Positions 1-5,940 of a stretch of DNA of 6,109 bases are shown in pieces; the stretch's first letter is position 1, and every line of letters starts with the position of its first letter. Origin of the DNA: a bacterium. GTDB taxonomy: Bacteria > Chloroflexota > Dormibacteria > UBA8260 > Bog-877. Made by a program: the position numbers and the translations under genes. A model generated the notes under the pieces. The model was not told where the DNA came from. It saw only the letters and a program-made list of their open reading frames with translations, and made no database searches. The stretch spans positions 1 to 6,109 of the forward strand of contig JAKAWF010000220.1 in assembly GCA_021817025.1 (NCBI GenBank), given 5' to 3'.

Positions 1-24
1 GATCTGATCCTCACTTGACGCCAC
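1..24 (-). CDS. Possible start of a leftward gene, leaderless, truncated by the window edge
   Basis: Only eight codons are visible, starting with GTG at 24-22 and reading V-A-S-S-E-D-Q-I. An in-frame ATG lies one codon upstream at 27-25. The case rests on position: six bases separate the GTG from the end of the TAGGG(T) -10 element at 31-36, so the predicted transcription start falls on the GTG and the message would have no leader. No Shine-Dalgarno is present, as expected for a leaderless start. The product cannot be named. It would be transcribed in the same direction as the SEDS-PBP gene to its right. The stretch could instead be untranslated leader of a gene that starts beyond the edge. 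Confidence 0.3.
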
Positions 25-30
25 CATACG

Positions 31-59
31 ACCCTATCGCACTGACACCCTATTGTCAA
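31..59 (-). promoter_or_regulatory. Leftward sigma-70-type promoter
   Basis: On the minus strand a perfect -35 box TTGACA (59-54) is followed by a 17-nt spacer and the -10 hexamer TAGGGT (36-31). TAGGGT keeps the T, A and final T of TATAAT and is a common high-GC variant. It points out of the left edge, with a start expected near position 24. A partly overlapping inverted motif (CTTGAC at 14-19 on the plus strand against GTCAAG at 55-60) brackets it and may be an operator. This is the best promoter in the window by consensus. Confidence 0.6.
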
Positions 60-165
60 GGTTATTTCGCAACGCGCCCTAAACACGCCCCATGTCAAGT
101 TGCCAGGCCGTATCTATCGCTCCTTTCTAGGCCCTATGGTTTGAACCTACTCCCGGCAGGCCCTA
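31..165 (-). repeat. Cluster of TAGGG(T/C) and TTGACA motifs
   Basis: Read on the minus strand, TAGGG followed by T or C occurs at 36-31, 52-47, 81-76, 136-131 and 165-160, always in the same orientation. Two copies (near 129-137 and 158-166) share the longer plus-strand core AGGCCCTAT. TTGACA occurs at 59-54 and again at 98-93, each just upstream of a CCC(T)AT-like sequence. The plus-strand 7-mer CTATCGC appears at 34-40 and 114-120. Only the leftmost TAGGGT plus TTGACA pair has good promoter spacing. The others may be binding sites for a regulator of the leftward gene, or decayed promoter duplications. Confidence 0.4.
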
Positions 166-503
166 TTCCCGCTTCTCTGAGTTCACCTCGCCCCCCAGCC
201 AGCTCAGCATCAGCCCCCGTTCCCCGACCCGGCCGGAAAGTCCCGCTAGCGGTCCTGGCCCGCGCAGTCAAGGACCACTCGCCTCAAACTGACCCACTAC
301 CCGACTCTGGTCTCGTTATGATAGATGCCCTCTTCTTGGCAAGTACCTCTATTATGACTAGCCGGAGCCTTGCTCGGTCCGACCGCCGCAGTGTGATGTG
401 TAGGCCCCTTGTCTTACAACGGGTTGAGCAGCCTCCAACTCTCAGGGTCCCCCCTTAACGCGGGAAGTGCGCCACATGTCAGTAAGTTATTCTTGCGTCG
501 ACG
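166..503. other. Intergenic stretch with no convincing gene
   Basis: An open frame crosses this stretch on the plus strand, but its translation is rich in Pro, Ser and Arg, has no recognisable domain and lacks the GC-rich third positions of the real genes. What can be seen are short palindromes: CCGCTAGCGG (243-252), GGTCCT and AGGACC arms (251-256 and 271-276), CGGTC-C-GACCG (375-385) and GCGTCGACGC (495-504). The base composition is noticeably less GC-rich than in the neighbouring genes. I see no tRNA, rRNA or known riboswitch core. A CTGAGAG on the minus strand near 435-443 is not accompanied by the rest of a TPP riboswitch. Confidence 0.5.
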
Positions 504-526
504 CCTACTCGGGTTTACTCGAGTGG
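504..526 (-). terminator. Hairpin directly after the SEDS-PBP stop codon
   Basis: On the minus strand CCACTCG (526-520) and CGAGTAGG (511-504) form a 7-bp stem with one bulged A and an 8-nt loop. The stem abuts the TAG stop at 529-527. The perfect palindrome GCGTCGACGC (504-495) follows and then an A/T-richer run. There is no clear U-tract, so this is a weak or factor-assisted terminator at best, or an mRNA-end stabilising hairpin. Confidence 0.35.
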
Positions 527-3500
527 CTACGGTGAGTGGATCCGGGCGCTGACCGGGGCCCCATCCGCCGGTCCCGGCACGGCGCCGGGCGGGGTGCCGG
601 TGCCGGCTCGGGGGCTTGCCGCGGTCACCACCCCACCCCCAGCGGTCGCCAGCGGGCCCGTGCCGGGGCCGAGCGGCTCCGCCCACGCCGAGGCGGCGAA
701 GTGCCAGTCAGACGTGACTGTGGAGCGAGCGGCCGGGACCACGTGCGCGACAGGGGTGGGGCTGGCCTTGGTGGCAGGTGCCGCGGAGGGCGGCACCGAG
801 GCGAGGATCTGCTGCTCGTGCGCGAAGAAGTACTGCATGATGTCCTTCACCGGAATCTGGCAGTCGTAGAAGCCCTGGCCGCCGCCTCGCACCACCATGT
901 CGACCGCAATCTGGGGGTCCGACATCGGCGCCAAGGCGGTGAACCAGGCATCTGGCCCACCATTGGGCGCGCCCGGGTCCTGGGCGGTGCCGGTCTTTCC
1001 CCCGGCATCGATGTGCATCCCGCTCAGCATGTCGGCGGTGCCCTGGGTCACCGCCAGCCGCAGGCCGGCCCGGACCGGGCCCAGCTGGCTGGCAAAGGAC
1101 AACTGCTGGGGGGCCGGGAAGCTGATCGCCCTCAGCGGCTGGGAGGCGGTCTGGCTGTCGAGCAGTCCCAGATGAGGCACCACGCGGGTGCCGGTGCCGA
1201 CCTCCGCCGTCCAGAGGGCGTCCTGGATGGGGGTGGCCGTCACGTAGCCCTGTCCGATCCCCAGAATCACAGTCGACCCCGGGTACCAGGTCTCGCCCTG
1301 CTTGGCCACGCTGGCAGGAGTGCCGAGATAGCCGGGAACCTCGCCCGGCAGGTCGATGCCGGTCAGCTGGCCCGCACCCATCTGGTGGGCCACCGTGATC
1401 ATGCGCTGCGGCCCCAGCGCCACCGCCAGCTTGTAGAAGTAGACGTCGTTGGACCAGGCGATCGCCTGGGGCAGGTTCTGGGGCGGCAGGGTCGTCCAGT
1501 TGTGAAAGGTGTGGCCGTCGTAGGTGAAGTAGTAGCCGGTGGGGATGACCTGGTTGGTGGGGATCGCCTTGTAGGCGGCGTCCGCAGAGGAGACCACCAG
1601 CTTGAAGTTCGACCCCGGGGGCAGGGCGGTCTGGGTGGCGTGCTCGAGCAGCGGGCTGCCGGGTGCCGAAAGCAGGGCCTCGATGGCGGCGTTGTTCCGG
1701 GGCGCCTCGAAGATGTTGCCGTTGTAGGCGGGCCAGCTGGCCATCGCCAGGACCTGCCCGGTCTGCGGGTCCAGGGCCACCGCTGCCCCCTGATCACCCT
1801 TCTGGGAGTCGGGGTAGTCGCCGGCGATCGCCTTCTGGAGAAGCTGGGTGGCCAGCTGCTGCAGAGGCAGATCGAGGCTGGTGACCACGGTGCCCCCGTT
1901 CCTGGCCGGGATGGTGGGGCCCAGGGCGACCGGAACCCCCTGGGAGTTGACCAGGATGCCCTGGGAGCCGTAGTGGCCGGCCAGCTGCTTCTGGTACTCC
2001 AACTCCAGCCCGGCCTGGCCGACGGTGTCCCCCGCCGGCAGCAACCCGACAGATCGCACCTGCTGGGGCGTCTCGGGTCCGGTGTAGCCGATGAGCGGGC
2101 CCAGGGTGGACCCGTAGGGATACTCGCGCCCGGGCGCGGGCTCGACCAGGACTCCCGGGATCGAAGCACTCTGGATCTCCGTTCCCTGGACCGTGGAGAG
2201 CTGGCTGGCCAGAGTCACCGTGTAGGTGCCGTGGGTGGGCTGAGCCATTTGCTTGTTCAAGGCAGATACGGTCTCACCCAGCAAGCCCGCCAGCCGCGAT
2301 GTGTTGGAGTTGCTCAAGAGCCCCGGTATTCCCAGCACCTGGTCGGCGGCGGGGTCCGTCGCCAGGACCTGCCCGTGGCGGTCCTCGATCACGCCACGCT
2401 CGGGCGGAAGGGGAATCCAGCGGGTGATCTCGGTCAGGGCGGCCTGTTTCAGGGTGGTCCCGTGGAGGCGCTGGAGCTGCCAGGTGAGCCCCCCCAGGAG
2501 CACCAGCGAGAGGGCCAGACCCCCGGCCACCGTCTTTGCCAGACGGGGCCGGAACACGTGGATCGGGGTCAACCTCCAGAGTCGGCGCCGGTTGGCGTCG
2601 AGACGGGACCCCAGAATCACCCCGAACGCGGCCATGTGGGCCACCGCGACCGTTCCCCCATAGCCGAGCAGGGGGATCGGTACTCCGGCCAGCGGCAGCA
2701 CGCCCAGGTTCCCCCCCACCGAGAGCGCCACCTCGGCACCCACCAAGACCGCCATGATGCCCGCGATCAGAGAACCGTGCAGGGTCCTGGAACTGGCAGC
2801 AGCCGCGGCCAGTCGCCAGATCAGGATCACCACCGCCAGCAGCGCGAGCGCCCCCGCGACCAGACCGAACTGCTCGACCAGGCTGGCGAAGGCCAAGTCG
2901 GTCTCCCGCGCGGGGAGATACGTGGTCAGCAACCGCCCCACCGTGGAGTGTCCAATCCCCAACAGGCCTCCGGAGGCGATCGCAATATGGGACTGGAGGA
3001 CGGTCCAGTTGCCTCCCAGGGTGCCCGCGCCCCCGTCCAGGAAGCTGTGCAGACGTGCCAGCTGATAGGGCCTCAAGAGGCGCAGCCCAACCGGTAGCAG
3101 CACCAGCCCCGCCAGCAGGAGCCCGAGCATGACCCTGATCCGCACCCTCCCCAACACCAGCGACGCCAGCACGATCACCCCCAGCAAGGCCGAGGTGCTC
3201 AGATCCGGCTCCAGGAGAGTGAGCCCGATTGGAGGCAGGGCCAGGGCGAGCACCAGCCCCACCTGCCGGAGTTCGCCCAGCTCGCGGTGCGACATCACCT
3301 CCGCCAGCACCAGCACCAAGCCAAGCTCGGCGAGCTCCGACGGCTGCAGCAGGAAGGAGCCGATGTCCAGCCAGCGCTTGGCGCCGTAGGCATCTGTGCC
3401 GTGGACGGCGACCCCCAGCAACAACAGCAGGGCGCCTCCGTAGGCCAGCCGGCCCAACCACGGCCAGTATCGGCTGGGGGTGCGCCAAGCCCAAACCATC

Positions 3501-3721
3501 ACCCCCAGGCCGAGGATTTCGGCCAGGCCCTGATGGAGGGCGAGGGAGCGGTCTCCGATCGCGGCCAGGTTGAGGATTCCCAGCGCCGCCAGGAGGACGA
3601 TGGCGCCCACCATCAGGGGGTCCAGCGCGGGGACGGCGCTGTGCAGCAGGGGCCCGAGCCGGGCCGCGGGATTGCCCGATCTGTGCCGGCGGGCGCGGTC
3701 AAGGCGGGGTGCCGATCGCAT
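527..3721 (-). CDS. SEDS glycosyltransferase (RodA/FtsW type) fused to class B penicillin-binding protein
   Basis: Bifunctional peptidoglycan synthase of about 1064 aa when started at the ATG at 3721. A basic N-terminal tail (1-33) precedes about ten membrane helices (34-372) with SEDS landmarks: AYGAKRW (111-117), QPSELAE (126-132), EPDLS (171-175), ARETDLAF with the conserved catalytic-type Asp at 275, and GVPIPLLGYGG (346-356). An eleventh helix (395-416) is the membrane anchor of the PBP half. The pedestal motif RGVIEDRHG (442-450) and GQAGLELEY (568-576) follow. The transpeptidase domain (about 610-974) has SNFK (Ser704 nucleophile, Lys707), SND (757-759) and KTGT (909-912), so both enzymes look intact. 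The last 90 residues are Pro/Ala/Gly/Thr-rich and probably a disordered extracytoplasmic tail. SEDS and bPBP are normally separate, often adjacent genes (rodA-pbpA, ftsW-ftsI). The frame stays open to 3979. An ATG at 3907 with GGGGAG upstream is an alternative start, but third-position GC falls to about 73% upstream of 3721 against about 90% just after it, and SEDS N-termini are usually short. Whether it serves elongation or division cannot be decided. Confidence 0.95.
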   Translation of the reverse strand: MRSAPRLDRARRHRSGNPAARLGPLLHSAVPALDPLMVGAIVLLAALGILNLAAIGDRSLALHQGLAEILGLGVMVWAWRTPSRYWPWLGRLAYGGALLLLLGVAVHGTDAYGAKRWLDIGSFLLQPSELAELGLVLVLAEVMSHRELGELRQVGLVLALALPPIGLTLLEPDLSTSALLGVIVLASLVLGRVRIRVMLGLLLAGLVLLPVGLRLLRPYQLARLHSFLDGGAGTLGGNWTVLQSHIAIASGGLLGIGHSTVGRLLTTYLPARETDLAFASLVEQFGLVAGALALLAVVILIWRLAAAAASSRTLHGSLIAGIMAVLVGAEVALSVGGNLGVLPLAGVPIPLLGYGGTVAVAHMAAFGVILGSRLDANRRRLWRLTPIHVFRPRLAKTVAGGLALSLVLLGGLTWQLQRLHGTTLKQAALTEITRWIPLPPERGVIEDRHGQVLATDPAADQVLGIPGLLSNSNTSRLAGLLGETVSALNKQMAQPTHGTYTVTLASQLSTVQGTEIQSASIPGVLVEPAPGREYPYGSTLGPLIGYTGPETPQQVRSVGLLPAGDTVGQAGLELEYQKQLAGHYGSQGILVNSQGVPVALGPTIPARNGGTVVTSLDLPLQQLATQLLQKAIAGDYPDSQKGDQGAAVALDPQTGQVLAMASWPAYNGNIFEAPRNNAAIEALLSAPGSPLLEHATQTALPPGSNFKLVVSSADAAYKAIPTNQVIPTGYYFTYDGHTFHNWTTLPPQNLPQAIAWSNDVYFYKLAVALGPQRMITVAHQMGAGQLTGIDLPGEVPGYLGTPASVAKQGETWYPGSTVILGIGQGYVTATPIQDALWTAEVGTGTRVVPHLGLLDSQTASQPLRAISFPAPQQLSFASQLGPVRAGLRLAVTQGTADMLSGMHIDAGGKTGTAQDPGAPNGGPDAWFTALAPMSDPQIAVDMVVRGGGQGFYDCQIPVKDIMQYFFAHEQQILASVPPSAAPATKASPTPVAHVVPAARSTVTSDWHFAASAWAEPLGPGTGPLATAGGGVVTAASPRAGTGTPPGAVPGPADGAPVSARIHSP

Positions 3722-3905
3722 GGAAGTGTTCCGGCTGCAGCGCGTTGCCAGTAATGTCAGGCGGGCCTGGTCGTTGAGTACCTCTCGCTCCCTCACCCAC
3801 TGCAACGCTTCCACTCCCAGGTCGGTTTCACTGACTTTGTTCTGGGCATCGGAAGGCTCCGGGGCCGCCGCGGAGGCCTTCCCCGGGTCATCTACACTCA
3901 CTCGC
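3722..3905. promoter_or_regulatory. Divergent intergenic region between the SEDS-PBP gene and the receiver gene
   Basis: This gap should hold promoters for both directions. For the plus strand, TACACT (3893-3898) ends seven bases before the ATG at 3906 and could be a -10 for a leaderless message, though no good -35 lies 16-18 bp upstream. For the minus strand, TTGCAG and TACTCA are present but 19 bp apart, which is not optimal. The minus-strand frame of the SEDS-PBP gene stays open across the gap, with modest coding character (about 73% GC at third positions), so part of it may instead be an N-terminal extension beginning at 3907. Confidence 0.4.
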
Positions 3906-4283
3906 ATGGATGGCTCGCTCCCCGCCCACATCGTTCTCGCCGAAGATGAACCGATGATCGGGCGGATCCTGGACTTCAAGCTGGGGCAGGAGGGCCACCG
4001 GGTCAGCTGGGTTCGCTCGGCGGCCGAGGCGGAGCGGCTCTGTCAGGCCGAGGGAGTCGACCTCCTGCTTTGTGACGTGACGCTGGAGGAAGACGGGCGC
4101 CGGCTCTGCCGCCGGATCCTGGACTCGGGCCACTCGCCCCGCGCTGGGGTGGTGCTGATGCCAGAGCAGCGGGACCCGGAAGGGGAGCGCCTGGCGCTTG
4201 CCGCGGGGGCGAGGGACGTGGTGATCAAGCCCTTCAAGCCCACCTTGATGGCGGCCAAGATCCGCGCCCTGCTGGAGGCCTAG
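3906..4283 (+). CDS. Stand-alone response-regulator receiver domain protein
   Basis: A 125-aa single-domain protein with the CheY/receiver fold and no output domain. The acidic pocket is Glu13-Asp14 in VLAEDEP. The phospho-acceptor is Asp57 in LLLCDVTLEEDG, and the conserved Lys is Lys108 in IKPF. The usual switch Ser/Thr after beta-4 is replaced by Met85 (GVVLMPEQ), so phosphorylation-coupled switching may differ from CheY. The length matches a lone receiver of about 120 aa. The open frame extends upstream to 3570, but that part runs antisense to the SEDS-PBP coding region and does not resemble a domain, so I take the ATG at 3906. No Shine-Dalgarno is visible; TACACT seven bases upstream suggests a leaderless message. 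The cognate kinase and target are not in the window. The 3' end overlaps the convergent DUF971 gene by four bases. Confidence 0.88.
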   Translation: MDGSLPAHIVLAEDEPMIGRILDFKLGQEGHRVSWVRSAAEAERLCQAEGVDLLLCDVTLEEDGRRLCRRILDSGHSPRAGVVLMPEQRDPEGERLALAAGARDVVIKPFKPTLMAAKIRALLEA

Positions 4284-4627
4284 CCCTCCGCTCCGGCTCC
4301 CAGCTGCCGGAGCTGTTCGAAGCGGTAGATCCCGGTGTCATGGCCATCGCCCCACATCACCTTGAGGCCGTAATTGCCGACCAGGGCGATGTCCGCCAGC
4401 TCATCCTCACCAGGGCGCAGCTCGGGGTCCACGCCGAAGCGGCCCGGGCTGCCCATCTCGCCCCGGCAGACCGCACAGGGGCAGGCCCGGCGCAGCACCG
4501 GGAAGGGAATGCTCTGACCGCTCCCGTCCATCCACTCCACCAACAGCGCCCTGGCGCGTTCGTCGTAGTCGAACCGGCGCGGAGTGGTCGCCTCGCGCCC
4601 GGATCCTGCCTCGATCTGATCAGTCAC
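4280..4627 (-). CDS. DUF971 / GBBH_N-like zinc-binding domain protein
   Basis: About 115 aa from the GTG at 4627. The order of conserved features fits the DUF971 family, the domain also found at the N-terminus of gamma-butyrobetaine hydroxylase and at the C-terminus of plant HCF101: a strand with VEWMDG, then PFPVLRRACPCAVCRGE, then LVGNYGLKVMWGDGHDTGIYRFEQLR. The cysteines at 49, 51 and 54 (CxCxxC) and His96 in WGDGH match the three-Cys, one-His zinc site known in gamma-butyrobetaine hydroxylase. Stand-alone bacterial members have no settled role; the link to Mrp/HCF101-type proteins hints at Fe-S cluster or metal handling (inference). The frame stays open upstream, with an ATG at 4696 that would overlap the glpX start. 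GTG 4627 is preferred because it begins a normal-length domain and has CAGAAT, a -10-like hexamer, six bases upstream. Confidence 0.85.
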   Translation of the reverse strand: MTDQIEAGSGREATTPRRFDYDERARALLVEWMDGSGQSIPFPVLRRACPCAVCRGEMGSPGRFGVDPELRPGEDELADIALVGNYGLKVMWGDGHDTGIYRFEQLRQLGAGAEG

Positions 4628-4694
4628 CGGTACGATTCTGCGCCAACCAGGGTTCGCCCGGCTGGCCCGCGTAGGGCGTATTGTTGGCCGCGCC
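4628..4694. promoter_or_regulatory. Divergent promoter gap between the DUF971 gene and glpX
   Basis: These 67 bp must drive both genes. For glpX, TATTGT (4679-4684) or the overlapping TAGGGC (4672-4677) could be a -10, but neither has a consensus -35 at 16-18 bp. For the DUF971 gene, CAGAAT on the minus strand (4639-4634) ends six bases before the GTG, the same geometry as the promoter and possible start at the left edge. No Shine-Dalgarno precedes either start. Confidence 0.4.
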
Positions 4695-5723
4695 ATGCCC
4701 CTCCCCGACGCCGACCGGCACGCCAACCTCGTGATCACCGATCCTGGCACCCCCACCGACCGCAACCTGGCCATGGAGTTGGTGCGGGTCACGGAGGGGG
4801 CGGCGATGTCAGCGGCCCGCTGGATGGGCCGGGACGACAAGGAGGCCGCCGACCTGGCCGCCGTGGAGTCAATGCGCCGCAGCCTCTCCTACGTCGACAT
4901 GTCGGGTGTGGTCAAGATCGGGGAGGGGGAGAAGGACAAGGCCCCCATGCTCTACATCGGAGAGCAGGTCGGCAACGGCAACCCGCCCGAGATGGACGTG
5001 GCGGTGGACCCGATCGACGGGACTCGGCTGGTCGCACGGGGACTGCCCGGCGGAATCGCAACCGTGGCGCTGGCCGACCGGGACAGTCTGCTGCAGACGC
5101 ACTGCTTCTACATGGACAAGCTGGTGGTCGGCCCGCGGGCTCGTGGGGTGATCGACCTCAGCCAGTCGGTCGAGGAGAACCTCCGTCGGATCGCGGAGGC
5201 CGAGCAGCGTCACGTCGAGGACCTGACGGTGGTGGTGCTGGATCGCCCCCGCCACGAGGGGCTTCTGGCCCGGATCCGCCAGGTGGGATCGCGGGTCATG
5301 TTGATCACCGACGGGGACGTCGCCGCTGGCGTGATGGCCGCCCTCCCGGAGCGCACCGGCATCGACGTCCTGATGGGGACTGGGGGCGCCACCGAGGCGG
5401 TGCTGACCGCGTGCGCGGTGCGTTGCATCGATGGCGACATGCAGTGCCGGCTGGCTCCTCGGGGCGAGGCAGAGGTGGCGCTGGTCAGGGCGGAAGGCTT
5501 CGATCCCGACCACATCTTCCAGGCCCATGAGCTGGCGGGAGGGCATAACCTCTTCTTCGCCGCGACCGGGATCACCGATGGAGAGATGCTGGGTGGAGTC
5601 CGGTTCGCCGGAGAGCAGGTGGAGACACACTCGGTGGTGATGCGCTCCTACAGCGGAACCATCCGCTGGATCGACGCCGTGCACGACCTGACCAAGTTGA
5701 GCGCCCGCGCCAGCGTGGGCTGA
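4695..5723 (+). CDS. glpX: Fructose-1,6-bisphosphatase, class II
   Basis: A 342-aa cytoplasmic enzyme that hydrolyses fructose 1,6-bisphosphate to fructose 6-phosphate and phosphate, using divalent metal; it is the irreversible step of gluconeogenesis. Class II motifs are complete and in order: VVKIGEGEKDKAPMLYIGE (72-90), the metal-binding DPIDGT (105-110), YMDKLVVGP (139-147), ITDGDVAAGVMA (204-215), LMGTGGATEAVLTA (226-239) and RSYSGTIRWID (317-327). The length is near the family's usual 320-340 aa. The protein begins with about 20 loosely conserved residues before the first helix, and the ATG at 4695 is the first possible start close to it. No Shine-Dalgarno is seen. In autotrophs the same family can also act on sedoheptulose 1,7-bisphosphate; nothing nearby supports that here. 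It stands alone, divergent from the DUF971 gene and followed by non-coding DNA. The function call is firm. Confidence 0.97.
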   Translation: MPLPDADRHANLVITDPGTPTDRNLAMELVRVTEGAAMSAARWMGRDDKEAADLAAVESMRRSLSYVDMSGVVKIGEGEKDKAPMLYIGEQVGNGNPPEMDVAVDPIDGTRLVARGLPGGIATVALADRDSLLQTHCFYMDKLVVGPRARGVIDLSQSVEENLRRIAEAEQRHVEDLTVVVLDRPRHEGLLARIRQVGSRVMLITDGDVAAGVMAALPERTGIDVLMGTGGATEAVLTACAVRCIDGDMQCRLAPRGEAEVALVRAEGFDPDHIFQAHELAGGHNLFFAATGITDGEMLGGVRFAGEQVETHSVVMRSYSGTIRWIDAVHDLTKLSARASVG

Positions 5724-5809
5724 CCCAACCCCCAGCCCCGCCCAGCGGGCCAGGTCCGGAGCAAGGTCAGGCGGCGCTCGCCTTGGCGGCGCGCCGAGCC
5801 CAAGACTGC

Positions 5810-5836
5810 CCGGTGGCGCGCTGGCTGCGCCGCCGG
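5810..5836. terminator. Strong GC hairpin downstream of glpX
   Basis: CCGGTGGCGC (5810-5819) pairs with GCGCCGCCGG (5827-5836) over ten base pairs, with one G-U in RNA, around a 7-nt loop. It lies 86 bp after the glpX stop and has no U-tract, so it is not a classical intrinsic terminator. It may stabilise the glpX transcript end or help factor-dependent termination. The inverted repeat is certain; the role is inferred. Confidence 0.35.
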
Positions 5837-5906
5837 CCCAGGCTGGGCACAAGGGCGAAGGCAGACCCCCACCCGGTGCCCTTGCGACGCCGGGTCCTCT
5901 CCCCGC

Positions 5907-5921
5907 CCGCGGCAGCCGCGG
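5907..5921. repeat. 15-bp palindrome with single-base centre
   Basis: CCGCGGC-A-GCCGCGG is a perfect 7+7 inverted repeat, 64 bp upstream of the recombinase ATG. It has the size of a dimeric regulator site, but high local GC makes short palindromes easy to find. It could be host sequence next to the transposon or part of the transposon end. Confidence 0.4.
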
Positions 5922-5940
5922 TCGACGGCCAGCGCCCAGA

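Noticed and set aside
137..150. GGTTCAAACC on the minus strand, like a tRNA T-arm
   Set aside because: The flanking bases do not form the T-stem and no acceptor or anticodon stem is present.
15..458. A 147-codon plus-strand open frame in the left intergenic region
   Set aside because: Pro/Ser/Arg-rich, no recognisable domain, no ribosome-binding site, poor third-position GC, and it overlaps the leftward promoter.
425..460. CTGAGAG on the minus strand as a possible TPP riboswitch
   Set aside because: The second conserved segment (ACCTGAT-like) and the surrounding helices are missing.
536..3097. An 853-codon open frame on the plus strand opposite the SEDS-PBP gene
   Set aside because: Its translation is rich in Arg, Gly, Gln and His with no domain. 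It is the antisense shadow expected where GC-rich third codon positions remove stops; the opposite strand has intact catalytic motifs.
4612..4620. GATCTGATC shared by position 1-9 and 4612-4620
   Set aside because: A 9-mer match with no extended similarity; probably chance.
4694..4697. A second CATG overlap of divergent starts (DUF971 gene at 4696, glpX at 4695)
   Set aside because: Any ATG preceded by C produces this; the DUF971 domain length favours the later GTG, so the overlap is probably not real.
4869..5852. A 327-codon minus-strand open frame over glpX
   Set aside because: Antisense shadow of a well-conserved enzyme gene; the translation has no domain.
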